A stretch of DNA of 64,000 nucleotides from Neurospora intermedia (lineage: Eukaryota; Ascomycota; Sordariomycetes; Sordariales; Sordariaceae), in the NCBI GenBank assembly GCA_037102815.1, contig BTPP01000003.1, forward strand, positions 1,798,001 through 1,862,000, read 5' to 3'. Under the pieces are notes generated by a model that did no database searches, was not told the origin of the DNA, and saw only the letters and a program-made list of their open reading frames with translations. The position numbers were made by a program, and so were the translations under genes. Position 1 is the first letter of the stretch. Every line of letters starts with the position of its first letter. Shown here piece after piece: positions 35,395 to 44,239 of the stretch.

Positions 35395-35885
35395 GAGGTA
35401 TGGTCTGCTTGTTGTAATGAAAGAAGATATTGCAAGTTTTGGTGGGGGAAGTAGTATAGTAGTTTATCTGGACTGAAGCTTAAGCGATATCTACTATTAT
35501 ATAGTAATTTGGTGCCCAAACATCCGGTTTTCAAATCCCCTCCTCTTTGGTGTGCAGGCCATAGTTCCAAGTGTACTAATGATCGCTGTGATTTCGGTCA
35601 CGGTCTACTGGCATTGCGAATATGATCACCATCTCAGTCGTCCATAGAAAGCAGGAGGAAATTTACTGTATTCCTTTGCATATGTCTCATCCTCAAGGCT
35701 GTTTGGACTTTTATCACCCACAGCGAGCAATCTTACTATCTCAACCATCCACTCCTTTCTCATCCTCCATAGGAAAGACCACAGTCAAACCCCAATTACG
35801 CACTTGGGAACTCATCAATGCGCGCGTTTTACCTCTTCACAAGCGACCAAAAGGAAAAAAAAAAAACAAAAAAAAACTCACCCAT
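35395..35885. other. Convergent intergenic region between SEC10 and the Hsp20-like gene
   Basis: About 490 bp of 3' flank from two convergent genes, with A-rich runs at 35858-35878. Short frames at 35622-36035 and 35804-36031 run into the antisense strand of the next gene and are not supported. Confidence 0.5.
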
Positions 35886-37706
35886 TCACAGTGCAATCCC
35901 CACCATACTTTCGTTCTCGACCTCTTCCTCAACAACAAGCAGAACAACAACTGTTGGCATCCCATCCTCCAACCTCGCCTTGGTCTGCTCGTGATTCACT
36001 TCTTTGTGCCGTTTTTGTTCTTCAGGCGTAGATGACGGTGAAAGTCGACACTCAGATGTAGGGGTAGGTGAACAGAAGATAACGAAGTTGACCTGGTCTA
36101 AACTCTGTCCGATGCGGATACTTTCGGTCGTTGTCGGAGGAGGAGTTTGGGTCTGGGTCTGGGTTTGCGACTGTTTGTTATTGCTGTCGTCGGTGTCTGT
36201 GCTGCTGCTCACACCATCACCACCACCACCACCACCACCACCCGCTTGCTTACCCTCCTCCTCCTCCTCCCCATACCCTCCAAATAGCAAAACAGAGCCC
36301 GATCCTGAATCCACCCTTGCGGGTCTTGAGGCCCGTTCATACGCTAACCACAACTCCAAGTCCGCTTCAAATTCGGGTTTCGATTTGGGTTGTGAGCCCT
36401 GATTCGTTCCCGCATTTGGTCTACCTTTACTGTCTGTCTTGCTCTCAGATTCGAGAGAAGAAGAGGTAGAAGAAGAAGTAGACGGTGAATCGTCAAGAGA
36501 AAGAACACTCCGATACAAAACCCCACTGAGCGTCAACACGTTAGTGTTGAGGTCATAGACCACGCTGATATCCCGCCGCTTGGCGCCGGGGATGGCGATT
36601 TGGATGGTAAGGGATGTGGGGGAGGATTGGAGTATCTCAAAGGATGGGTTGACGAGGGGAATTCGACCTTGTTCTTGGAGTTGGGGTTGTGGTTGTCGTT
36701 GCGGGTTGGTAGTCGTGGTGGTTTGGGTGATGATGATGCTACGGAGCGATTGGCAATGATGACAATGATGATAGTCGTGCCACTCGTCGTTATCAGAGTT
36801 ATGGCCGTCGTGTTGTTTGCCTTTCTTGCTGTTGTTGTTGGTGTTGTTACTCTCACTTCTGTTTACGTTTCCCTTCTTGTCTTCGTTGTTTTCAGTGTCC
36901 TTGTTGTCCTTGCTTCCTTCGTCGTCATCGCTGTCCTCCTCTTCGTCACTAGAGGTATCTTCAACGAAGTAACAGCTCTCATCATCTGAATCAGTCTGCT
37001 CCCCTAGAGGTAAGAATGTGACAATAACGTAGTTTTCTTCATCGTCGTCATCTTCTCTCTCTTTTCCTTCCTCTTCTCCTTCCCTCTCATTCTCCTCCTC
37101 TTCTCCTTTTTCTTCTCCTTTCTCTTCTTCCAATTGTCCCTTCTCTTCCCTTTCCCCTTTTCCCATGTCCCCGTGACCCTCACTCTCTCCCCCCTTAAAA
37201 GACCCCTCATTATCACTGACCCCATCCCCAGCAACAGGTTCCAAGGACCCCCTCATACCGAAATACTGAACTTCGTAATACCAACCCGCTTTTCCCAAAC
37301 CACCATTCAAAGCACCCCCCTCCGCATTGTTCATTCGTTCGCCGAAAACTTTCATTCTCGCTATGTTGGCCAGGACCTGGAAGAGTTCGATGTACTCGCC
37401 TTCCTCTTCTTCTTCGTCTTCGTCACCGTCGACATCATCTCCCTTCCGAGACTGTAGCTGCGGCTCTGGCGTTTTTATCTCAGCACTTATATCTCCTTGT
37501 CCTTCATCTTCGTTTTCCATAGCCTCTTTATCCTTTCCCTTCTCCTCGCGAGTTGGTTGTTGACTGTTGTTGGTTGAAGTTGAAGGATCAAGAGGTCGTG
37601 AATAATTCACTGGCGTTGAAGAAGGTGTTGCGGTGCTTTGGAAATTCGAGGGTGAATGAGAGAAAAGGTGGGTGCATGGAGGAGCTGTTGGTTTCTCTGT
37701 CTCCAT
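35886..37706 (-). CDS. Small-heat-shock-like protein with a split alpha-crystallin domain and long acidic N-terminus
   Basis: A 606-aa intronless ORF. Residues 1-345 are low-complexity: Asn/Ser/Thr-rich, then long Glu/Asp/Lys runs, with a His-rich patch. Residues about 355-400 (P-S-F-E-I-L, then I-A-I-P-G-A-K-R-R-D-I and N-V-L-T-L-S-G) match the first half of the Hsp20/alpha-crystallin domain. The last 35 residues hold A-R-L-E-D-G-M-P-T-V-V-V, which matches the A-x-L-x-x-G-x-L strand near the domain's end. Between them lie about 170 residues of Ser, Gly, Gln and Thr repeats. So the domain seems intact at both ends but interrupted. Normal sHSPs are 150-250 aa. Chaperone activity is inferred, not shown; the protein may be a divergent family member with regulated assembly. 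The trinucleotide repeats could vary between strains. Confidence 0.75.
   Translation of the reverse strand: METEKPTAPPCTHLFSHSPSNFQSTATPSSTPVNYSRPLDPSTSTNNSQQPTREEKGKDKEAMENEDEGQGDISAEIKTPEPQLQSRKGDDVDGDEDEEEEEGEYIELFQVLANIARMKVFGERMNNAEGGALNGGLGKAGWYYEVQYFGMRGSLEPVAGDGVSDNEGSFKGGESEGHGDMGKGEREEKGQLEEEKGEEKGEEEENEREGEEEGKEREDDDDEENYVIVTFLPLGEQTDSDDESCYFVEDTSSDEEEDSDDDEGSKDNKDTENNEDKKGNVNRSESNNTNNNSKKGKQHDGHNSDNDEWHDYHHCHHCQSLRSIIITQTTTTTNPQRQPQPQLQEQGRIPLVNPSFEILQSSPTSLTIQIAIPGAKRRDISVVYDLNTNVLTLSGVLYRSVLSLDDSPSTSSSTSSSLESESKTDSKGRPNAGTNQGSQPKSKPEFEADLELWLAYERASRPARVDSGSGSVLLFGGYGEEEEEGKQAGGGGGGGGDGVSSSTDTDDSNNKQSQTQTQTQTPPPTTTESIRIGQSLDQVNFVIFCSPTPTSECRLSPSSTPEEQKRHKEVNHEQTKARLEDGMPTVVVLLVVEEEVENESMVGIAL
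36219..36243. repeat. CAC trinucleotide repeat (poly-Gly codons on the minus strand)
   Basis: CAC units on the plus strand encode the glycine run inside the insert that splits the alpha-crystallin domain. Nearby CTC/TCC repeats encode Glu. Confidence 0.85.
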
Positions 37707-38533
37707 GTCTACCTACCTATCTACTCACTCAGAAGCGATTTGTTCGTAATCGTGAGGCTGTGTATAGCTGTGGAAGTGAGTGAAGATGATACTAAATTCG
37801 ATGGCTAAGAGTGCTTGGAAACATGCAGTAAAGATGAGAAAATAGTGGTTCGGGCATGATATAGATTCATATCTTTCGCCTACCGTTGCTTGAGACGATG
37901 AAGCAGTCTCCATGTTCAAGCAGAGATGATCAATTTGTGTGATCACATAGACTAACATGAGAATTATCATGACCCATCTCAATCTCATTGTTTTGATCTT
38001 AGTCAGGTCAAGCGACTGGTTGTTGCACAGCTATCACAAGCCTTCACCCAACTTCACCTGCGTAAAAAAGGCCAAGCAAGCACTTCGCGAGGACATAGAC
38101 ACCGGTAGCACCGAAAGCCAAACACCCCTCTTTGGTGGGTGAAACCCAGAACAATCCTGGTTTGCCCAAGCACAGATCCTAAATCTCGTGTTACCTCATC
38201 CCGTCAAGCGCCATCATCCCGTTCATCATGACTCCCTGATTATTTCTATTTGAGTACTCCTGTTATAAGAGGAGGGGTATATCCAAACACCACCGCCTGT
38301 ATATTCAATTAACCCCATAATCCACCCGCGGGAGATGTTTACCTTGTATCATGAAAGCCAAAATTCCGCCCACTCTGAACACCCGCATGATTATACCCAA
38401 AAGTCAACCAACCCTTTCTCTTTTTTGCCCACTTATACACCCGGCTGGCCTGTTTGTACACGCCAGATTAGTGGCGCGTGTTAAAGAATATCCCCGTGCG
38501 TTTGTGGAGGCTCTTTGATCCGATCTTGATATC
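37707..38533. other. Intergenic: promoter of the Hsp20-like gene and 3' flank of NUC-1
   Basis: About 830 bp. Frames 37725-37988 (-) and 37957-38142 (+) have no recognisable features. No RNA gene seen. Confidence 0.5.
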
Positions 38534-40990
38534 TTATTCATCCATCGCGTCTCCACCGCCAGACTTCAGGTCCTCATCCACGACCGGATTAGCCTCCGTG
38601 GTTGGAGCAGCCAAATCACCAGCATCACCAACTGATGATGCGGACCCCGTCGCGGCGCCTCCCTGCATTTTCATCTCCACCAACTTCCTCTCTGCCTCTT
38701 CCGCCCTCTTGTTCGCGTCCGCCACCTCCTTCTGCAGCTGCTTGATATACTCAATTGCCATCTCCACCGTGCTCGCCTTGCTGTTGGGTATCCCCCCTCC
38801 AGCCTTGTCCTTGTCCTTCTCCCTCTTATCTTCCCTGTCAGCACCCCCGCTGCCACCGCCCCCACCGCTACTACTATGACCGTCTCCATCACCATCTCCC
38901 CCCTCCTTCGCAGGAGCTTTCGGGAGAAGCGTGGCGATCTCCTGCAGCGCGGAATTGATCCTGTTCCTCCTGCCTTGCTCTGCGATCTTGTGCGACGTCC
39001 GCTTCGATGTGAGGTTCGTAGAAAGCTCGCTGGGATACGAAACGCCGGGAACAGTGTTGCCCTCGAGGATGCGTTGGTAGTTGGATTTGGTGGCGAGCAA
39101 AATCGATGCTGCGTCTTCAGCACTCGCAGAACCTCCTGGTAGCAGAGGCTTGATGCTGGGCGAGATCCTGGGTCGAAGGGCCGGGGACATCTGGATGGAG
39201 GTCACGCTTGCACGCTTTTTGCTGCTTCTTCCCATGGGTGCAAGCTGGGGTGTCCGTTTCAAGCCATGAGCGGAATCGGGCTTCAGTTGTGGACTGGAAA
39301 GAGCGGCGGAAGGAAGTGCCAGAGGCTTGGCCACCACAGGAGAAGGTGGTGGTGGGAGGCCAGGCGTTTGTACAGGCGCGGCGGCCTTTTGGAGAGGATC
39401 GAGAGCCGGTGTTCCAAGAGTGGTAATTATAGGGGCGGGTTTTGGTGCAGACGAGAAGTTGATGGAGTCCGGGAGCTCAAAGTTCTCAATGTGGTCGGAA
39501 TCCATTGGGTCATGAGAGCCGGTTCCTACCACTGAAGGGTTGCGATTGCTCGGCGAGCTTAGTTTCATCAGTGATGCTGGTGTTGCGGGAGAGGCAATTC
39601 CAGGCCGTCCCGGCTGGAGGTTAATAGGCACAGCACTACCGCTCGCTTGAGGTGCCAGAAAAGGGGACGGTTTGGCGGAGCGAGGTTTCGGAAGCGGTGG
39701 CGGAGGCATCTCAACCGGCAAGACAACATCGTTGAGATTTTCGGGGGAGATAGACCCATTCTCAGAGTCAGTTACACCAGCTGTGGACGAAGACGAGGTC
39801 GGTATTAGCGGCGTAAGAGATTGTTGGCGTTCTTGACTTGGTGCTGCATTCTCAACCAGTTGGTTCAAAGCTTGGGGGTTAAGCATCGGGGTGGTGGCCG
39901 TCTTTCTGCGTATCGGCTTCGAGATGGGAGACTGTTTGATGCCACTGCCGCTCTTCGCCCTAGCCTTCACTGCGTTCTTGCGCGTCTTCCTAGCCAAATC
40001 GCCTGGGCTAACGCTCGCTTGAGACATGGCAGGTGGTTCGAGTTCCATTTCCCTTGGCGAGCTCCCGCTCATCATCCCGAGCCTCTGGTCAATGATACCC
40101 AAAGCGTCATTTTGCGCGTGCAAGGCTGGCGAGGTAAGGGGGCTGAAGTACGCTCCAGGAACGGCGAACGGAGTATCGATGGGAAAATGGGTCTCCAGCG
40201 GTGTCACAGCCGGTGATACCAACGGGGTGAAGGACATCTGCCATGGTTGGTAAGTAATTATGTCTCTGGACTTGGACGGAGCAGACGTTTGGACACCTAC
40301 ATCATGCTGATCTTTGATCCTTGTATATCTGTAGTCGATGGCTTGTTGCGGCTGCTGCTGTTTCTGTGGCCCGGAGTGGTGTTGATCAGATAGTGTCGAC
40401 TGGGCATAGTAATTCTGACTAGATCCAGCAGTGAGTTCCAGGCTCTGAGGTGTAGGAGGAACTATGTGGTTCTGTTGAGAAGCGAAGTAGGCGGCCTGTT
40501 GCTCTTGCAGTTGCTGGTGCTGAGCATGCAACTTCTGCTGCTGGAGGAACTGGATTTGGGCATCGATGGTGTTGACGATGGCCTCTGAGGGTGTAGATGG
40601 CTGTATCAAGGCCGTCGGGGCATTCTGATATGGCGCAGTCGTGGTAATGGTGGGCATCTGATGTTGCTGCTGATGTTGCTGTTGCTGTTGCACCCCATGT
40701 CGGAGCATGGCATGGTCTACGGGCGATAGGATCATGGACATGTCGGTACCAGTCATGGGGGTGTCCAGATGCTCTCCCCCCGACGAATGTAGCAGATGGT
40801 CGGCGGCATGGCGGCCAGCATGGTGGGCGGTATGTTGGTCGGCCGCAAAGTCGCGAAAGTCAAAGTCCAAGGCGTCAGATAGATCGCCCATGTCGTTTAT
40901 ATCCAAGAACTGGTGGAAGTTATCATCGGCTGCGGTGTGTAGGGCCGGGTGGTGACTGTGGTCCGCGGCACTCCACGATGAGGAGTTCAT
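38534..40990 (-). CDS. nuc-1: bHLH transcription factor NUC-1 (PHO4-type phosphate-starvation regulator)
   Basis: An 818-aa intronless ORF starting M-N-S-S-S-W-S-A-A-D. The basic region and helix 1 (663-691) carry the H-K-x-A-E-Q-x-R-R-N-R signature that binds CACGTG. Helix 2 (about 737-760) continues into a leucine/coiled-coil-like tail. Between them is a 42-45-residue Gly/Asp/Lys-rich loop. N-terminal parts are rich in His and Gln (Q-rich runs near 98-112 and 150-170), with an acidic segment near 30-50 that may activate transcription. N. crassa NUC-1, as I recall about 824 aa, turns on phosphatase and phosphate-transporter genes when phosphate is short and is restrained by the PREG-PGOV cyclin-CDK and NUC-2. 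The size, DNA-binding motif and nearby ATP phosphoribosyltransferase (his-2) support the call. Confidence 0.93.
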   Translation of the reverse strand: MNSSSWSAADHSHHPALHTAADDNFHQFLDINDMGDLSDALDFDFRDFAADQHTAHHAGRHAADHLLHSSGGEHLDTPMTGTDMSMILSPVDHAMLRHGVQQQQQHQQQHQMPTITTTAPYQNAPTALIQPSTPSEAIVNTIDAQIQFLQQQKLHAQHQQLQEQQAAYFASQQNHIVPPTPQSLELTAGSSQNYYAQSTLSDQHHSGPQKQQQPQQAIDYRYTRIKDQHDVGVQTSAPSKSRDIITYQPWQMSFTPLVSPAVTPLETHFPIDTPFAVPGAYFSPLTSPALHAQNDALGIIDQRLGMMSGSSPREMELEPPAMSQASVSPGDLARKTRKNAVKARAKSGSGIKQSPISKPIRRKTATTPMLNPQALNQLVENAAPSQERQQSLTPLIPTSSSSTAGVTDSENGSISPENLNDVVLPVEMPPPPLPKPRSAKPSPFLAPQASGSAVPINLQPGRPGIASPATPASLMKLSSPSNRNPSVVGTGSHDPMDSDHIENFELPDSINFSSAPKPAPIITTLGTPALDPLQKAAAPVQTPGLPPPPSPVVAKPLALPSAALSSPQLKPDSAHGLKRTPQLAPMGRSSKKRASVTSIQMSPALRPRISPSIKPLLPGGSASAEDAASILLATKSNYQRILEGNTVPGVSYPSELSTNLTSKRTSHKIAEQGRRNRINSALQEIATLLPKAPAKEGGDGDGDGHSSSGGGGGSGGADREDKREKDKDKAGGGIPNSKASTVEMAIEYIKQLQKEVADANKRAEEAERKLVEMKMQGGAATGSASSVGDAGDLAAPTTEANPVVDEDLKSGGGDAMDE

Positions 40991-41070
40991 TACGCCCGCC
41001 GGCTAGGCCCTCCTGGGGAGGCTTTGTCCAAAGTCCGGATTGAAGATGGTTCGGGGACGGCCGGCTGTCC

Positions 41071-41113
41071 GGCACGGGTGCGGGTGCGGTTGCGGGTACG
41101 GGAACGGGTACGG
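41071..41113. repeat. GC-rich degenerate hexamer repeat (GCGGGT-type) in the nuc-1 leader
   Basis: Six or seven imperfect copies of a CGGGTG/CGGGTA unit lie 80-120 bp upstream of the nuc-1 ATG. Transcribed, they would form C-rich leader sequence. Confidence 0.75.
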
Positions 41114-42465
41114 CGCTTTGGGCGGAGGCAGTCCAGTAATTTTGACACCGGCTGTTGGGTGATCAATTGAGTCGAAGGACGTTGAGGCCAAGGCCAGGCG
41201 GTTGGGGACTCGGCTTTGATTTTGGACTTTCTCAGGCGGCTCTGCAAGTCGCCTTTGCACTTGATTATTGATCGACAATGCGATGACGGATGACCGCTTA
41301 AAGGGCCGGATAACCTCGACGGGCTTCGAGTCTTGGCCGGGCCAGTCCCGTCTATGGTGACTCCGTAATTTAACGGTACCTAGCGAGGACCCGAGATTAT
41401 TGCCGACGACGAAACTGTTCGGGTTCGCGATCAGGTCTGCGCGACCCGGCGAAGTTTGTCAGGATGTGCCTTACTGATTGGTAGCTCCCCAGAGACCCTT
41501 CAAATGGACGCGTATGACGGGAATATAGAGATACTGGATTCGTCGATGCTTTCTCTCTTCTGTCGGCTGGATTGAAGTATGTAGCGATGTGGGACTCCAT
41601 CTTTACAATTGAAGAGTCTCAGCGGTTCCCAGCCCCGGGCGGGCGTCCCAACGTCCCCTCGCAGCGTGTGAAAGGCAGAGAAAAAGGCCCGGGTCGATCT
41701 ATTCTAGACCCCGCCCGCCCCGCCTACCAATTGGATACCTCCAGGCACCCGCCGATGTTAACTTCACGCTTTCAAGACCTCCCATGGAAGAAATCAAAGG
41801 AAATCAACGGGACCCAAACTACCCGGGCAATACGCAGAAACGATGTCAACATCTGACAAGCTCTTCCAGCCATTGTTCCTCCTAGATCAGACCATCACTC
41901 TAAGTTATCGCGAGACAGCTGCTTCGACCTTCCTTCAACACGAACCGCGCCCCCTCTCTTTCGTCTTTCGAGCGGCACCTCAAGCCGTTTGTCCGCACGC
42001 TGGTACAATCCAGCCCTGATCAGTTTGTTACTGTAGTGTACACTAGTACTTGGAGCAAGCACTTTACTCTTTTAGGTTGGTCAAATAGGATCTGACGGCG
42101 GGTCAACATCGCGAGTAATACTCGAGCTGTCGAGGTAGTAAAAGGAAGTGGGGCTTCAAGCGGTTGATGTGTGTGGGCTTGAAGTGTGGTTCTCCACCTT
42201 TGGAGGGCATTGGCCTGCAAAGCCAATCAGTTCTTCTGTTCCTGTACCCTGCCTACTCAAGTTCAGCGCTAACAAATTTTGCAGCATTGCAGAGGTATTG
42301 TATGTAGTGTAGCTCCCCGGGTTAGGCAGTGGGGCCGACAGTCATCTCACAGACTACCTAGACTAGGACCGAGGGCTACCTCTACTGTGTCAGAGGCCGG
42401 GTGAGGTGACACCTTCCAGATCCATTCCATTCAGTGTGACGAGAAATTAATTTGCGAATGGCAAG

Positions 42466-42471
42466 CACGTG
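42466..42471. promoter_or_regulatory. E-box CACGTG, candidate NUC-1/PHO4-type site
   Basis: The palindrome CACGTG, preferred by PHO4-type bHLH proteins, lies about 1.48 kb upstream of the nuc-1 start codon. One perfect hexamer is expected by chance every 4 kb, and two more are in the window (27763, 58483), so the call is tentative. Confidence 0.25.
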
Positions 42472-43323
42472 GGAGAGAATTCTTCATCGTTTCATCTTGA
42501 GCTACATTCGTCTAGAAACATCCGTCCGTTCCGAGCGAAGGACGTTGTCAAACGAAGCTCTATGTATACTAGAGATGATTCCAAGACCTTCATGAACGAA
42601 CTCAGGAAACATCATATAGAACCGTGTTTCTACTACAAAGCAACTTCCCTATGAACGGCAGATGCTCACTGAAACAACCACTCGCAGAAGAATCCTAGAT
42701 GTACAATCTTTTGATAACTGCAGCAGTGTCTCTGCGCAGTCCCACGTCCAGGAAGTGGGGGGTTCCACCAGATGCATTGCATGGTAAGAGGCAACATCAT
42801 GCGCCTCCTCCAACCCCATTGGATTCTTGTCTTGGTCGCAGTATCACGTAGTATACATGCATTATACACACCTGTACACGAAGCAAAGAGTGTAAAGTAC
42901 TGACAAGTCCCCTAAAACTGCATGCAATCCGAACACTACTTGTGACCACCAGATAATACCTATGCATCAACTGCTATGTATTCCTGCAGAATCGGGAGCC
43001 GGCCTTTGGTGGGAGACAGTGACTTGTAATATCGCCTGGCGATGCAGTTGTGGATGTCGAGGGCATATTTGGGTGTACTGCGTACCATATACCTTACGCA
43101 TGTGGTTCCAGGGGACTCTGCTGTATGTACAGTACATATAAGAAGACCTTGGTCCCCCCTGAGTCCTGACAGCCCGTAGGTCTTGTTCTTCTTACGCAAT
43201 CGTAATGCAGAACACAACGGGGTGACAGACACAGGGATTGCTGGACGAGAAGTAGGTCATATGTATTGGAGAAGGAAATGGGCCACTTGACTCGATGACT
43301 ACGGTAGTGTATAGCTACATTTC

Positions 43324-43346
43324 TGTTGTCGTTGTTGTTGTTGTTG
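43324..43346. repeat. GTT microsatellite
   Basis: About seven GTT units with one GTC variant, in the intergenic region between the Kelch gene and nuc-1. Confidence 0.85.
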
Positions 43347-43738
43347 ATGTTCAGTTGTATAGCTCTTCACTGATTCAATCAATTGACTAGGGTTTTGCTG
43401 TAGAGTGGTATGGATTTATGATGTTTGTCCACTACGCTTATCCTGACAGTTCAAGACCGAAGGGGGAAAAAAAAGAAAAGAAAAACAAAAAGGACGAAGA
43501 AAGATAACTATCTGCGACCGAACCCGGGTCGCCAAAATTGATGCAATGCAACAATGCTTGCTCAATGTAAGAAACGGAAAGTGATAAACAACACCTAAAG
43601 TTTAAGACACTGAAGAAGAAGAAAACGGCAACACAAGAAAAAGAACAGAACTGGCGGTTGGAGATGATGATAGTGATGATGGATGATGAATAACGCCGGA
43701 TCTACCTACATGGACTAACTTAATAAACAGCATGGCCT

Positions 43739-43762
43739 TCCTTTCCTTTCCTTTCCTTCCCT
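43739..43762. repeat. CTTTC pentanucleotide repeat
   Basis: About four tandem CTTTC units in intergenic DNA, ending in a C/T-rich tract. Confidence 0.85.
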
Positions 43763-43794
43763 CTTACAACCAGCGCCGCGTCTCTGACTTAGAA

Positions 43795-44013
43795 CTACAC
43801 CTCCGCTCCAGCCGCTTTCCTCTTTCGCCACAACCACAGCAACAGCACCAGCATCAGCACCAGCACCAGCAACAGATAATAACAGGGTATCCGAAACGAT
43901 AGTCGGAAAATAAAGCGGACAAATAGTACATTTCTTTCCGCCCCCTCCTCATCCACCTCTTCCTCCGAGTGTTCGTTGAGGAGCGTGGGCAAGTTGTTCA
44001 TACCCAAGAGCAA
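43795..44013 (-). CDS. Possible 72-aa tail-anchored membrane microprotein (low confidence)
   Basis: A short ORF with two in-frame Met (1 and 5), an acidic N-terminus (E-E-E-V-D-E-E), a hydrophobic segment of about 18 residues rich in Leu/Val, and a basic end R-K-R-K-A-A-G-A-E-V. The layout resembles a tail-anchored protein. However, the hydrophobic stretch is exactly the antisense translation of a CAG/CAC repeat (43836-43875), so the similarity may be an accident of simple sequence. It sits downstream of the Kelch gene on the same strand and could lie in its 3' UTR. Confidence 0.2.
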   Translation of the reverse strand: MLLGMNNLPTLLNEHSEEEVDEEGAERNVLFVRFIFRLSFRIPCYYLLLVLVLMLVLLLWLWRKRKAAGAEV

Positions 44014-44239
44014 GCGAACAACAGCAAATTACTGAACTAACAAGAGTCCGAGATATGCCGCGATTACAGGATATTATTGATGGCATCATCCATCGTTCCA
44101 TCGAGACAGCCGGAAGAGTGAGCGACAAGAAGAACAAACAAACAACAATGAAAGAGCAACAGCGCCCTTCAACAGGCAGCCGACCAGACGTTTTTAGTGA
44201 AAAAGAATTGACAGAAGCAACAACCGAGTCAGAACCCGA

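Larger units (their letters stand above)
40991..44239. other. Long upstream region of nuc-1 and 3' flank of the Kelch gene
   Basis: About 3.25 kb. It holds the nuc-1 leader and promoter, including a GC-rich hexamer tract (41071-41113) and an E-box CACGTG at 42466. Tracts of GTT (43324-43346), CTTTC (43739-43762) and CAG/CAC (43836-43875) occur. Open frames are short; the only one noted separately is 43795-44013. Confidence 0.5.

Noticed and set aside
43501-43550. tRNA-like T-arm sequence (CGAACCCGGGTCGC)
   Set aside because: The stem does not pair properly and no A-box, anticodon arm or acceptor stem surrounds it.
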